Below, one piece after another: positions 1 through 13,700 of a DNA stretch of 64,000 nt (its first letter is position 1; every line of letters starts with the position of its first letter). Source of the DNA: Heterodera schachtii (lineage: Eukaryota; Nematoda; Chromadorea; Rhabditida; Heteroderidae); the NCBI GenBank assembly GCA_023374025.1, contig SIJG01000080.1, positions 386,029 through 450,028 on the forward strand. The letters run 5' to 3'. The notes beneath the pieces were generated by a model, which was not told where the DNA came from, did no database searches, and saw only the letters and a program-made list of their open reading frames with translations. The position numbers and the translations under genes were made by a program.

Positions 1-1
1 C

Positions 2-88
2 TCGGCTTTAGACGATGATGCTCAGCCAACCCGGCTTGAGTTGAAGAGAGGCGTCGCCAATTGTTCGGTCTTACCTAACCGAGCTTAA
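2..88 (+). CDS. Possible 3' end of a gene running in from the left
   Basis: A frame open from base 2 runs 28 codons to a TAA at 86-88 and reads SALDDDAQPTRLELKRGVAN and onward. It is GC-rich with balanced codons, unlike the AT-rich DNA that follows from about base 95, and AATAAA-like strings begin at about 102. That fits a last exon and 3' UTR, but start, intron and family cannot be seen. The minus strand also has an open stretch here, so the strand is not certain. Confidence 0.3.
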   Translation, partial: SALDDDAQPTRLELKRGVANCSVLPNRA

Positions 89-2186
89 AACAGTCCAAAA
101 AATAATAAATTATTTATTGGAAACAAATAAATAAATATTTGAGGCGGAGGACAATTGGAGGAAATGTGGGAATACAACAAGAAAACAAAATGAACGATGG
201 AAATGAGCGGGGGTCAAAAGTGGGGGAGGAAAGATGTGTCTGACTTAACAAAGGGAGCACAGACACAATTAATTGAGAGAAATAGTGCGGGAGACAGAGA
301 GAGGAAAATAACATAAATAAAATAATTTAAATGTCTCTCTCGGGGTCATCACCCGAACATTAATATTGCAAAATACCCATTAGACAAACAAATGTTAGAC
401 CAAATGTAAATAAATAAATATATAATTATTAAAAACATTGGTTGAATATCAAAAAGCAAAAAATTATCGCCAATTAATTAAGCAAGTATTAATATTTTCC
501 TTTATTTCTTATCTTGTCCGTAAGGGCAAATTTTGGTTGTTTTTTTTTGGTCTCGCTTACTCTTGTACTAATTTAATTATTTATTTTTATTATTTAAAAT
601 GTGCATAAATGCTGTTATATTCTTTTATGTAAAATTCCATGATGTAAATTTGTCTTTTTTTCCCCTTTTTATTTTTTATTTAAAATCAAAACATTATTAT
701 TTGATAAACAATTTTTGAAATTTTATTAAAATTATAGTTTTTGATTAATTTTCGCTAATATATTAATAATAAGTTGAAAATTATTTCTGCAAATGTTCCA
801 TATTTTATAAACCTCTGCTTATATTTAGCAAAATTCTTTTCAAAAATGTTTTACTGTTGCTTTGCATTAATGTTTTTAACAAATCAACAAAGAATTAAAA
901 ATACCTATAACTATGACTTATATGACAAAAAATTTTTTATCAATGTGCTTCTGAGAGATGTAAGTGATAACTTTTGACAAAATCTTTGTAAAAATGTGTT
1001 ATTTTTGTGAAACTCTATAATAATAAAAATAATTTTTTATATTTTGTCATAAACAATTACTATGACCTAACATTATAATTTCAAAATATACACAAGGGTG
1101 AACCACAAATCTTTATGAATTTTATAAAATTATTCTTTTACAAAAAGCAAAGTGGAGAAATATCTGTTATAGAAAATTTATTTCGTTCATTTGAAATAAT
1201 TTAGATCGACATAAAATAATATTTATTAAACAATATATTGATAAAAGAATTAATAAAAACAAAAATTTAATATTTACATTAACGAAATGCATATAACTAA
1301 ATAGTTAATTAAAAAATCAATTTAACGCTAATTTAGATAATTTTTCCATTAAGTCTAATCAATTACAAACTCATACATATTTAGCCACTTATTAATTATA
1401 TCTAGAAATATAGCAATAAAAAAATAAAATTTTCAATTTTTATTAGTTAAGCTGGATAATATAGTTAAAGTTAGGATTTTTCTTTTTTCTTAATTTTTTT
1501 TTTTTGAATAAAAACATTTATATAATAATTTTTAATTAAATTTCTTTTCAAGTATTTAATAATAAATTAATAAAAAAAAATTATTAATTTAAAATTCTCG
1601 TCTGCATGATGCCGTTTTAATTCAGCGACAACTAAGGCCCATCCATTGATTTTAATTTTTTGAGTTTTTAAATCAAAAGGATGTCTGTGTTTGTAAAAAA
1701 TAAATTTTTATATATGCCAATATAAATTTTTTTATAAAATATTTCAATTCTTGATGTTTACGAATATTTCCATGATAGGTTATACATTTCCTTGTAAATT
1801 ATGTGTAATAAATGTAATGGAATGTAATTACGCATCAGTAAGATTTTTAAATTTATTTTAATCTACTTATTTTATTGATTAATTTTAATCATAAAAATAG
1901 TACATCAGGTACATTCGTTTTGATAATTTATTTTTATTAATCTATGATTCATTTCAAAATGTCCTTTTTGTTCAATTTATTAAGCTTTCAAAAAATGTTA
2001 CAATGTAAATTTACTTTTTTTATTTTATTTCTGTATATACATTTAAGACAAATTTTTTATGAATTCTTGAAAGTAATTATTAGCACATAATTTGGATTAA
2101 TTATTATTAAAGACTTAATTGATGAAATTAAAAAATTTTTGTTTTTTTTGTACTGTTCTGAATTTATTTTCTTCGCTCGTGCTAAG
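89..2186. other. AT-rich intergenic stretch
   Basis: The segment at about 140-360 is purine-rich on the plus strand and moderately GC-rich. A 66-codon minus-strand frame at 114-314 is Ser/Pro/Phe-rich low complexity and is not convincing as a gene. From about 400 to 2150 the sequence is AT desert with short homopolymer runs and no frame, repeat or RNA gene that I can support. Confidence 0.5.
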
Positions 2187-2270
2187 ATGGTCCACTTCAG
2201 CAGTTTTACGGTGGTGTGTGCAGCGATCAAAACAAAACGGCAAAAGACAAATCCGGCGTGGTATCCAAAG
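2187..2270 (+). CDS. Candidate first coding exon, unknown gene
   Basis: An ATG opens a 28-codon frame (MVHFSSFTVVCAAIKTKRQK then TNPAWYPK) that ends exactly at AAG|GTAAAA, a plausible splice donor, leaving phase 0. The island is clearly more GC-rich than its flanks and uses codons such as GTC, TTC, AGC and GTG that are rare in the surrounding desert. No downstream exon could be assigned with confidence; a microexon-like island near 10568 has splice-like flanks but an unproven frame. No family is recognised. Confidence 0.25.
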
Positions 2271-2711
2271 GTAAAAGCGAAAGCGAAATAACTTTAATTA
2301 ATTCTTTTAGGTTCTTATTAATATAATTATAAAACATTTATGAGGCTTTGATTTATATAATATTGTAACGCGACATATTTAAATTTCACATGCTGAACAT
2401 ACTGTTTATGGCTTTGTAAATATAATTGCAATTTAAAGTATTATTTAATTATTGAATGATATAAATGCAGATTCGTTTATTCATTATCGTTTTTATTTCC
2501 AATAAAAATTAAAAAATAAAATTTCAATTCATTAGTGTGTTTTATTTTGCAATTTTGTTTTTCTTGTTTAAATTTAGGTAATTTCTGAGTTTAATTATGT
2601 AGCAGAATTTGCAATAGATTGAAAAAGACATATCCTCTTCCATATCCCCACCACTCTCATACTTTTGGCACTTTAAATTTTAAATAAATAATAATGTATA
2701 TATTCATATCA

Positions 2712-2720
2712 TTATTCTAC
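2712..2720. repeat. Left target-site duplication of foldback element
   Basis: TTATTCTAC, identical to 3424-3432 immediately after the element. Confidence 0.8.
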
Positions 2721-3423
2721 CGGTCGGGGTCGTTTTCGCGCCGCCGTTTTCGCGCCGTCGTTTTCGCGCCGCCGTTTTCGCGCCGTCGTTTTCGCGCCAG
2801 GTTCATTTTCGCGCCGTCGTTTTCGCGCGGTTGCATATATGTAAAATAAATAGGAGTATATATTAAAGAAAATTTGTTTTTACTGATCAAATAAATGTAA
2901 CTCCCAACTATACTGATCAGTGATCACGAATCAGAAATAAAATTTCAGTTAGGACATCGCTTATGGCTGCAGAATCCCTGCGTATCTGGCATTCTGTAGC
3001 AGGCTAAGGGGTGGTCAGGTTCGGATTCACCCGGAGTAAAAGGTTATTTTGTTTTTTTGTGGGTTTCTAAACTTAATATGTCGACTATATTAAGTTTTCA
3101 AACTGAATTTTTACCAAAATTATGACAACTTCGTCCTACAAAATGATCATAATTATGCCAATGCCAATGTGAGTCCCGGAAACATTATCAATTTTCTCAC
3201 TGGTATTTCCCGAAACCATTAAATGCGACCTTAGATTGTTCTAAAGTTTTTCTCGCTTTTTTGTTAAATTTTTATAAGAAAAATTGTGTCTTTTTTCATT
3301 TTTTTTTCTTTGGCGCGAAAACGACCCCCGCGCGAAAACGACAGCGCGAAAACGAACCTGGCGCGAAAACGGCGGCGCGAAAACGACGGCGCGAAAACGA
3401 CGGCGCGAAAACGACCTGGCCCG
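2721..3423. mobile_element. 703-bp foldback element, Mutator-like, 9-bp target duplication
   Basis: The element starts CGGTCGGGGTCGTTTTCGCG and ends with the inverse of CGGGCCAGGTCGTTTTCGCG. Each terminus is about 100 bp of tandem TTTTCGCGCCGYCG units, inverted relative to each other. It is flanked by the perfect direct repeat TTATTCTAC (2712-2720 and 3424-3432), a 9-bp target duplication. Long inverted termini with a 9-bp duplication are typical of Mutator-like foldback elements, so that superfamily is inferred. The interior (about 2830-3310) has no transposase frame. Frames at 3261-3466 read through the inverted terminus and are not genes. Confidence 0.8.
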
Positions 3424-3462
3424 TTATTCTACAATTATTTATAATTTAGAAAATGTTTTATT

Positions 3463-3657
3463 TTGAATGTCATGCCGTTTTTCAAGAGCTTCCACAGTGA
3501 AACCAAGAACCGGATTTTCGAGGTGGACCCGGACAGGATTCATGACCATGACCCTATTTTAACAGGATTCCGGGTCTTGTTGCATTTCCAAAAAAAACTT
3601 GGACTAGGAACCTTGGAAAATACCGCACAAAATACTGTCCAGTTTTATATTAATTAG
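3463..3657 (+). CDS. Doubtful 64-codon ORF beside the foldback element
   Basis: The frame begins MNVMPFFKSFHSETKNRIFE and contains Asp/His-rich text around DPDRIHDHDP before a TAG. The island (3480-3610) is GC-rich for this region and contains CCGGGT/CCCGGA strings resembling other repeat-derived patches in the window (26949-27074, 30465-30600). It may be transposon-derived rather than a gene. No family is recognised and no splice sites stand out. Confidence 0.15.
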   Translation: MNVMPFFKSFHSETKNRIFEVDPDRIHDHDPILTGFRVLLHFQKKLGLGTLENTAQNTVQFYIN

Positions 3658-4125
3658 CATGGAAACTGATTTAATAAGTAAACGAATTAATTATTTTTGG
3701 CCTTTTTTTACAAAATGATGTTAAATTAAGATTACTTCATTTATTACAAAAAGATAAAATTGAATTCAATTTAATTATAGTTATTACATTTTTAAATTAT
3801 TATTATTATTAACATTGTTTACAATTTATAATTAAACAATTAATATAGTTAAATAAATTTTGCACAGAATGAAGGTTTTTTATAAATTTATTAGTTTGAC
3901 AATTTAAGTTTTGTAAATTTTTTGAGATGTTTACTAAAATTTGTTTCCATCGTTTTTATTATTTTTTTATTCTCCATCATAAAATTTCCAAATAGCCTTA
4001 TTTTAATGATATTTTTTGGATCATTCATGCCAAAGGATGAGCCCAATTCTCCAAAAATCTTTTAGCTATATTTACTTCTCATAACAGTGACCACAATGAA
4101 ATTATATAATCTTTTATATTATAAT

Positions 4126-4786
4126 TAAGGCTCGGAAAAATATGGATATAAAATCGCAAAATATGGCCATAAAATATGGACCAAAAATCGCGAAATATGG
4201 ACATAAAATGGCAAAAATATGGACATAAATTTTTCAAATTAGGGGTATAATTTCTCAAAATTTCCTCAAATTCACTAAACGCAAAGTAAAACTTTCAACA
4301 GTGGTTAAATAAGGTATAAAAAATCATTTTAGAAGAAAAAACACGATAAATCTTAAAATTTTACTCATTTTAGCTAAAAATCAACGTGAAAAGCGAAATT
4401 TTCGTTTTTTTGCTTATTTTTGACAAAAATTAAGGCAATTTTAAAAAAAATTTAATATCAATTTTTTCGACAAAATTTTGCTAAAAATGTCTTTTTCTGA
4501 AATTTTTTCGGTCTTTATGGGTCAAAAATGCCAATTTACCTGATTGGGGCCGTCCTAATAGAGGTTTTCTAAAAAAATCAAAAACATGGACATAAAATAT
4601 GTATATAAATGCCAAAATATGGACAAATATGGACATAAATCGCAAAATATGGAAAAATATGGAAAATATGGATATAGAAACCCATCCTAGAAGCTTCTAA
4701 TCAAGCTAAAAACATGTTTTTCGTACGTTTCAGGCCTCACAGATTCCAGGAAAAAAATATGGATTTCCATATAATTCCGAGCCCTA
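4126..4786. mobile_element. 661-bp hAT-type MITE with 8-bp target duplication
   Basis: The termini are TAAGGCTCGGAA and the inverse of TAGGGCTCGGAA, matching the TA(A/G)GG start typical of hAT elements. The perfect 8-bp direct repeat ATTATAAT lies at 4118-4125 and 4787-4794. The subterminal regions carry many tandem AAATATGGACAT-like words on both sides (4137-4230 and about 4585-4680, plus 4757-4768), possible transposase-binding repeats. There is no coding frame inside, so the element is non-autonomous. Confidence 0.8.
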
Positions 4787-4794
4787 ATTATAAT

Positions 4795-7700
4795 CGTTTA
4801 ATTATTTTACTCAGCTTTATTAGAGAATATTTGGTCGTGATTTTTTTTGTTAGATAAATTAACTTAACAGTTACTAACATAAACATTAACTTTCCATTTT
4901 TGGGTGATTGTGCCAATTGTTTGGTACCATACTTAATATTTAATTAATTTGAAACATTCAAATTTAGTAAAGCTTTATAACAATAATATTTAAAATTATA
5001 AATTAGTGGAAAATTAAATAATAAATTATTTTTGAACATTATTTTTTGGCAGCTTTTGCAACTGTAAATCATATCCCTCCTTATTAATTAATTCAATATC
5101 GAACTTATACTATAAAATTTGATAAATTAAGAAAATTTTTAACAAGATGTTTATTTTTTATAAGAAAAATTCATAATGCTTGAAATAACTTTCAAAGATG
5201 ATTTATCTGTAATTTGATCGAAAACAAATAAAAACAAATATAATTTAATTAACTTTTTAAAAGTGGTATTATAACTAACCAAAGTTGTAAAAGAAAAATA
5301 TGTTTAAGAAATAATTTTAATACAAATTATAAAAAAATTTATATTTGAGATAAAATTACCTTCAACTTTAAAACGTAAAGTCATAGTAAAATGTTAAAAT
5401 TTGTGAACGTTCTTAAACTAAAACAATTTATTCGTCTCATTCGGCGATTACGCACACAGCGCGCACAAATTGATTTTCCATTTTACACTTTTGATCCCCA
5501 TTTCTTGGCTTTTATTTATTGAAAAATCAAATCAATAGCATAAAGCTTTTATAATTTAGGAATTTTTGAATAAATTTATTACTTATTTTCTTCGCATTTA
5601 TTCTCCAATTATTTTCCTGTTATGTGACCTTTTTTAAATTCTTTTGTTTATTCTATTTATGGATACATTCGAAAATTCGAACAAAAGATTTACAAAATGA
5701 CAATGAATTGGTAAATTTTATAAAAGAAATAAAACAACAACAAATAAATGTTTAAATTTAATTTATTTAAAACAAAAACACTAAATTATAAAATCCGATT
5801 TTCAAATAATTAATATTTCGGTCTAAAGTAAAATGTTAAAAAATCTTCATTTTTTTAAATTATAACTAAATAATTTTATTTCTTATTTTTTATTGCTGCA
5901 TTCATCGTTTTTGAGGCCTTAATATTGTTTTAGAATATCAGACTTTTGTCAAGATTGTTAAATAAATAAATACATATATATTCATTTTTATAAATGTTCT
6001 TTGATCATTTACAACAGAGTTTGGATCAGTCTCGAACCTTTTTAAAAGATATCGATAAATAAATTTTAAAAAATTGAGTAAGAAAGCAATTATATTAAAT
6101 TAAATAACAAAATTCAATCAACCATGATTTAACATATAAAATATGGAAACAATTTAAATTTGGACGACAATTATGCGAGAATGTAAGAAAAAAGAAATGT
6201 ATTATGTCAAAAAATTAAATTAAAAAATTAATAAATCAGTTTATTTTCATAATTCATCTACCATTAATATCAAATAAAAGGCTTATATTCGGTTTAATAT
6301 TTTTCTCAGCGTTAAAATAAATTAATGAAGTGGTTTGATAAAATTTTTTTATTTAATATAACAATATGATAAATTTAGACAAATATTGATAGATTTAAAT
6401 TAAACTCATTAAATAAAATAATTCAGGATAATTTCTTCTAAATGGCTTTAAACCAGCAATCTTCAATCTCAAATACAATAATGCAATAAATGTAGCAAGT
6501 TGCTCCTATTTTTGAAAAATATTACAATTGAGTTGAGATTTCTTCATGATTTCTATATAATTTATTGATTGTTTATATGGGTTTATTATATGTAAATTTT
6601 AATATAAGAATAATAAAAATATTGAAATATTTAGTTTTGTATGCTTATTTAAACAAATATATACTATAAATTTAATTAAAATAAATTAATTAATTAAAAT
6701 TAAATCATAACAACCATATAATTAAGCTAATGAATTATTTTTCTTTAAAAAATGAATGAAAAAAATTCACTTAAGTCACAAATTCCAAGTGAAGGGCCAC
6801 AATAAGCGAGAAAATAAAATGTAAAAAATTAACTTATATTTAAAATCGAAAAAACCAAATGGTCTAATAATTACTTTAATAGAAGATTATTATAATTTCT
6901 ACAAAAACTATTATTATATTTTAAAGATTAAAAAATTTATATTTTTGCCAAGAAATAGCTTGGCTTTGAAAATAATACTTCTTATTTTGTTTTTTTTAAT
7001 ACACGTTAGTTAAGACAAAAAAATATTGTAAAAAATTAAATGCAAACACAATGAACCTGAGCTTGCTTATTTACTAATTTTAAAAAAGTAATTAATTTCA
7101 CAAAGGCTGACAATATTAAAATGAAAATTACATAAAAACAATCAAAAAATATTCATTTAACCAATTAATATAAATTATTATCGTTTAAATAATAACCCTT
7201 AGAAAATAAAAAAATTATTACAACAATTTAAATAAATAATTTAATGCTTTTGTATTTGAAAAATATATATTTTTAAGAAACAAATAATTAAATTGAATAT
7301 AGATTAATAAAAAACGACAGTGGAGGGAAAAAATATTTCTGTTCTGAATGACTTTCGGCCAAGCTCAACATTCACAAACGGAAAGCTAGCAAATAATTTT
7401 AGATAATAAATCCAAAAAAGATTTTCTAATAAGTAAACGACATATTTTAATCTAGGTTTTTGAAAATAATAAATAAGAAGCAATTACAAAAAAATAATGG
7501 TGTAAAGCAGATAACAATTTAAATTCATTTAAACAAAAAAATAAAAAATAATAGTACATAAAAATTTATCCTAAAAAATATATAAATATTGTATCTTAAT
7601 TCTTATCAATAATTGTTTTATGTACTCAAATTTTAATGTAATAATTGTTTGTACTCAATATAATGTTTTAAATGACGAAATTTTAAATTATGTATATTTA

Positions 7701-10700
7701 TTTTCGAATAATAATGATGTAATTATAAAATTTAAATAGGCAAATGGCATTGTTCGATTTTGTCTGTGAGGAGGTAGCACTGATCGCTGAATGAGAGATG
7801 CGGAATAATGTGGATCAAAATGCTTGAAAATGTTAAAACCAAAAATAAATATTTAAAAATAATTTATAATTTGCTATAATAATTAAGGCAATATAAATAA
7901 AAGAATAAAATACTTAATGAATAAAAACGAAAAAAGATTTTTTTAAATAAATGAATACATGATTTCATTGAAAAACAATAAATTTATTGCTAATTGTACT
8001 TGAAAAAATAATATGTAAAAATAGATTAAAAATTTTAAATATACGAATTAAAAATGTTCATTTAACTTAAACGAGTTCAAATTCTTAAAAGGTTTATATT
8101 TTTGAAGAAAAATGAATTGAGGTTTTGTTATTTAATATTTAAAATTTCACTTCAATAAACTTATATAAAAAGTTGTATTTATGAACAAAATACAACAATA
8201 TTATTTTTTTCATTTATTATTTATTTTTGTATATTTTAATCTTAGTTGATCAATTGTTCCAACAGTGCAAATTTGTTAATCAATTTGTATCTAAAGCTAA
8301 AAGAATAATTTATTTTTTAAATATCCATATTTAATTTTCCCAAAAAGTCAATTTCTTCAAGTATCTCGTATCTTCGTCATTTCTTATGTATGTACTAATT
8401 TCGTTTAATTAATTTTAAGTTGAATTACATTTAAGCAAAAAATTAATTCATTGAATTGATATGTGTTGATGAAGCAAATTTCAAGAATTTATATTAAATT
8501 CCAATAAAAACTAGTTAATAAATTATTAAATTAAAAAATTAGTTCTTATTAAGAATTTCTCAATCACATTTATATTTTTTTCTGTTATGTCCTATATTAT
8601 TTTATTTTTTTTACATCCAAATATATTATGCTTTAAATTTAGTTATGATTGATATATGTTTATTTTATTAGTAACATTTTTTCAATAAAAATAAAAATAA
8701 TTTATTTGTATAAGATTATTTCGTTTAGTGGAAATAAAATTACTTAAAAATGATTTAAAATAGTAAAACTTTAATCAAGGTTTGCCATCAATAATTTAAA
8801 TAAACAGCTTTTTAAAAAACTTAAATCTCATGCCGCTGTATTTTTAAATATTTATTTTTAATTTTTCAAAAAAATTATGAAACCAATCCACTTTTATGTT
8901 TTTTTACAATAAAGTGTATTTGGGTAAATTTCCTCAATTTTTGGTTATGGTTAATATTTGATCATTATAAAACATTGGTAATATTTTTGTTTTTTTATAA
9001 TTAATATTTATTTAATCAAAACTATTCTAATAAGGGAAATTTAATAAATTATATAATTTTTAATGTGAATCAATAAATATATTTAAATGCGTTTTGTCAG
9101 TTTCTATTTGCAGATTGGTTTGGGTTTTCAATTGAAATCCAAAATGGTTTCGCTAATTCATTCTTTTAACTTTTTACATACTGATTTCCAGGCGTTGAAA
9201 TTTTAAAGGATTGTGGTTGGTATTTGAATCTTAAGAAAAATAAATAATTAGAGTAATTATTTTGTTATATATATTTTATTCCTTAATTCTGCACTAATAT
9301 TTTATTGAATATTAAAATATTATTTTTCTATTTCTATAATTAATGTTTAGTATATTTTAGAAAATCAGTGTTTTTTCTTTACTAGTGAATTTTTGAACAT
9401 ATGAAATTGCTTTTTAAAAATAAATAAAATATTTTCTTTCGATTTTGAATTTATTATTTTTTTATCAGATATAAGTTATGACATCTCGTTCTGGAGTACA
9501 TCTGCTTTAATGCCTTTTTATATTAATAATTTTTAACTTTGTCAAAAACCTCAGAACTAAAGCCTTTTATTTAGCAAATATTGAGAATATTTCCGTCCAA
9601 ATATTTATATAATCAAATATTTAAAAAATTCGAATTAAAAGGAAATAAATAAACGCTACATTAAAATTATAAAAAATTCTACACTAATTTGTTTAAGTAA
9701 GTGAAATATTAGAATCAATAATAAATATATATAATATAAATGGTACTATTTACTTAATTTTTTTATTACAATTGTTTGTTTAATGTTTTTTTTCTTTTCC
9801 AGTGTTTATTATATTAATTTCATTTAATTTTATTTTGTGATTAATCTTTAATTCGACTTACAAATTCTATTCGAAGGAAAATTGTAAAACAATTTTTTTA
9901 TTCTTAATTCATACGATGATATTCTTTGCATTTTAATTATGCTATGTTTTTATTTTGCTTCTATGAAATTATGAGTTTAATTAAAAAACAATTACAATTT
10001 TATGAAGCATGATATTTCAAAATTTTCTTTGTTGTACGAAAATATCAAATAAAAAAAATCCTCTCTAGCGAATTCAGTAGATGCCGCCTTTGTTCATAGA
10101 TTTCATCAAAAATAGACATTAGGGATTTAATCGCCTACAGTAATTAACTTATGTTTAGTTTTATAATTTCGTCCATTTGATCATTGAGTTTATTTTTACA
10201 AGTTTCATTTTTTAAAATTATTTTTTACAAATTAATTGTCGCTATCGATGAGAACAAATAGTTTCCAATCTTTTGAACTTTGAAAACCTTTAATTATTTT
10301 ATTATTAACTTATCAAAATAAAACTGTTTTGTTTCAAATTTATATTTTTAATATATTTATTTTCTATGTTTATAATACCATAAGATTATATTTTTCTGTA
10401 TTTCATAATTATTATAAACTTAAAATATGGTCCTTCCATCACTTGTCGAATGTCAAACTTTATAAAAAATTGACATTTTAATTTTCATTTATTTTACATG
10501 TATATAATGTGATAATAATTTCATTTTTTAAAATGTTTAAAATGGATCTATTATAATTTTACCAGATTTGGATCCTCAAAATCATTATCTTGACGCAAAC
10601 TCGGTAAGACTTTTTTAGTGTTGTTAAATTTAATCGATTATATTTATAATATTTTTGTATTGCACATTACTAAAATTTTTTACTTTCATATTCTTATTTT

Positions 10701-13700
10701 TAAAAATTCTTCTTATCCTGGTTTTATGTGTTTAAATGTGAGCTTTCTCCTGACTACGCATGATCAAATTGAAAGGTAATTTTTAATAGTGTAATTAAAT
10801 ACAATACTTATATAATTTTTTTTCACTATTTTTTTGTGTTATATGCACCATTATAAAATGAAAATACCGCGAATGCGTATGATTTTAATGTATTTAACTT
10901 TTTATTTATTATTAAATTTTCAAGTTCGCACGACATTTTTTTTACTATTTATTATTATTTAAGCATATAAATATTGCAATACTAAATTTTTATATGCAGT
11001 TTATTTGTTATAGCGCCTTATTTTAATTGTTATAGATTATGTATTGACTTTTTTGCCTTAAATTATTAATTAATATAATATTTTTTATTTGAAAGAAATT
11101 AAGTTATGATCGGATTCATTATGGTCAATTTAGGTTATTCGTTTTTTTATTTAAAATTTTTGTGAGAGAAAATTCATGAATCATTTACTTTGCATATTTT
11201 TCGATTCATTTAGGTTTTTTGTTTTATTTTTTCAATTTGTGCACTCTCGCAACATTCCCAGGGCATTAATTTGATTAGGATTTTATAAATTTAATAAAAT
11301 GGCAAAAAAACTTTAATTTGTGCGATTTGTTCATTTAATAAAAAGAAGAAAAAAGGAGCAATATTTTAATGAAGCAAGAAAAATTTCAATTAAAAATTTT
11401 ATTTCAATCGACCTGGTTTATTTTAACAAACTATGATGTCAATTAACGAATACGCTAAAAAAATAAATCAATTCTTATATTATAAATTTCTTTGAAACTA
11501 AAATAAAGAATTCAAAAATATTGTTTTAATTTTAATTAATAAGTAAAGAGAAATGAATAATTAATAAAAAAATCAAATAAGAAAAAATAAATGTAGAAAA
11601 ATACTATATTGCAAAAAAAAAAAAATTAAAAAGATAAATGCATAAATATTTATTTTTTAAGTGAAAATATTATCGCAGAAACCATTTGAAATAATTTATA
11701 GATTTCTTTTAAATTAAAATACATATATTATATCGTTTAGATTATTGAATTTAGGAAAGAAGATTTTGCTTTTAACTTGATTCAATCCACGTTCTTTTTT
11801 ATTATAATCGTTAATAATTTATTTTTAACGTACACTTTAACTGGTATTGTTCCGGTATTAAGGACAGAATTGGGGACCTTTCATGAACACGATTCTCAAG
11901 ATGGAATGAATCATAGGCCAATGGTCAATCGCAAAAAGCATTTTATTTGTCCTTTTTCATTTAATGCTATTAATTAGTTTGTTTTATTTTAATTTTTTGA
12001 TTAGCGCCGAGATTAATGTTTTTATAATCTTTTAAATGGTAATGGGTTTCGGTAAAGTTGCATATATTAAACAAAAATATTTCTTTTATCTTTTTCAGTA
12101 TTTCATATTTCTACCATATTAATTTTTATTACGCTTATTTGCCTTAGCAATGTAGAACAAATAAAGAAAGATTAATTAAATTAATTAAATTTTACTGATT
12201 CTCATTCATTTTAATTAAATAACTAATAAATTTTAAAAATTATTCCGGCTATGGATAAAAGGAATTTTTATCAGCTATGAAAAGGGTTAAATTATTATAC
12301 ATTTTTCATTAAAAAATTTTCATATTCAATAAGCATTATTTTTTTCTTGATGAGTAATTACCGATATTACGAAGTGTAGTCAATATAACTTTATAATCTA
12401 TGATGAATTATATCGCTAAAAGCCATTGATGAAAAAGTTACAAAATTGATTTGTTGATTTTTTAAATTAATTGGTTTATATTATAATTTTTATTATACTT
12501 GCGTGATTTTTTTATTTTTATAAGTTTTCTTTCACATAATTTAAATAATATTATTAAATAATTTACAGATTAATTACTAATTTTTCGTTCTAAAAATTAA
12601 AATATAGTATATTTAAATTTTTATGAATACATTTGATATAATATTTGTTTTTTTAATAGATGTGTTATAATATAACTGATTTTGTGCTTCTTTTCAAACC
12701 TGCATATACCTTTAGGTTTCCATTTATCTCTACAATATTAGTTATTTTTGAGATACACTAAATCTGTTAAAATTACACAGGTCCATTAATGTCTAATTTT
12801 TATACTTTTAAAAATATTTTTTCATTTTAATAAGCACTTACTTATACAATAAGATTTTTGAAATATTATATTAAGCATTACAAAATATTCCTTTTTTTCA
12901 TTTATCAAAATGTAAGTATTGTTTTAGCTTAATTATTTATTTTTATATATATAATTAAGTTTTACTCATATTAATTTATTAAATTAAATTTTTTATTTTT
13001 CGTAAATAAAACTCACGTCGTCATACGACCATTGTTTATAATTAGTGCTAGTCCATTATCAATGTTTTTTGTTTCCAAGACTCAGAAAGCGTCGCACGGT
13101 AATAAATACACATCTAAATATTTGATAAACCAATGTAAGGCAACCCATACTATGCGAAATAAATTTATTAAATAATTTTTTTTGAATAATTTATTAATAT
13201 TGAATTGTCGTTCTAATTTATATATTATCAACATCACCTTATCTGTCTGTCAGCGTCGAATTATCTACCAAATTAGAGTCAACTAATTAAAATATTCAAA
13301 AACATTAATAAAAATACCACCCATACAAGGTATTCAAAGATTCACCCTCGTTTTGCAAAATAACACCTGCATATCTAAATTAAAATTTTTTTAATAATTA
13401 ATAATAAAAATTAGCCGAAATTTCATCCATCGTATTACTGTGAAATCAAAGTAAATAATTATTTTCAAACAATCAAATGGAATATTTTCTATGAAAAAAT
13501 GAAATATTTAATTGACCAGCAAAAATAAAAGGACAATATTATCAATTAAATTAATTTAAAAAATACATAATATAAAATTTCTAATTTTATTTAATAATGG
13601 ATAATTTTCAATGTTCAAAATAAATAAGCATGTTAAATAAAAATTATATTTAAAGACTTCCATTTAAACGTAAATTTATGAACAAATGTACTAAAAAATG

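Noticed and set aside
3261..3466. Arg/Lys-rich ORFs such as those reading KTTARKR
   Set aside because: They read through the GCGCGAAAACG terminal repeats of the foldback element.
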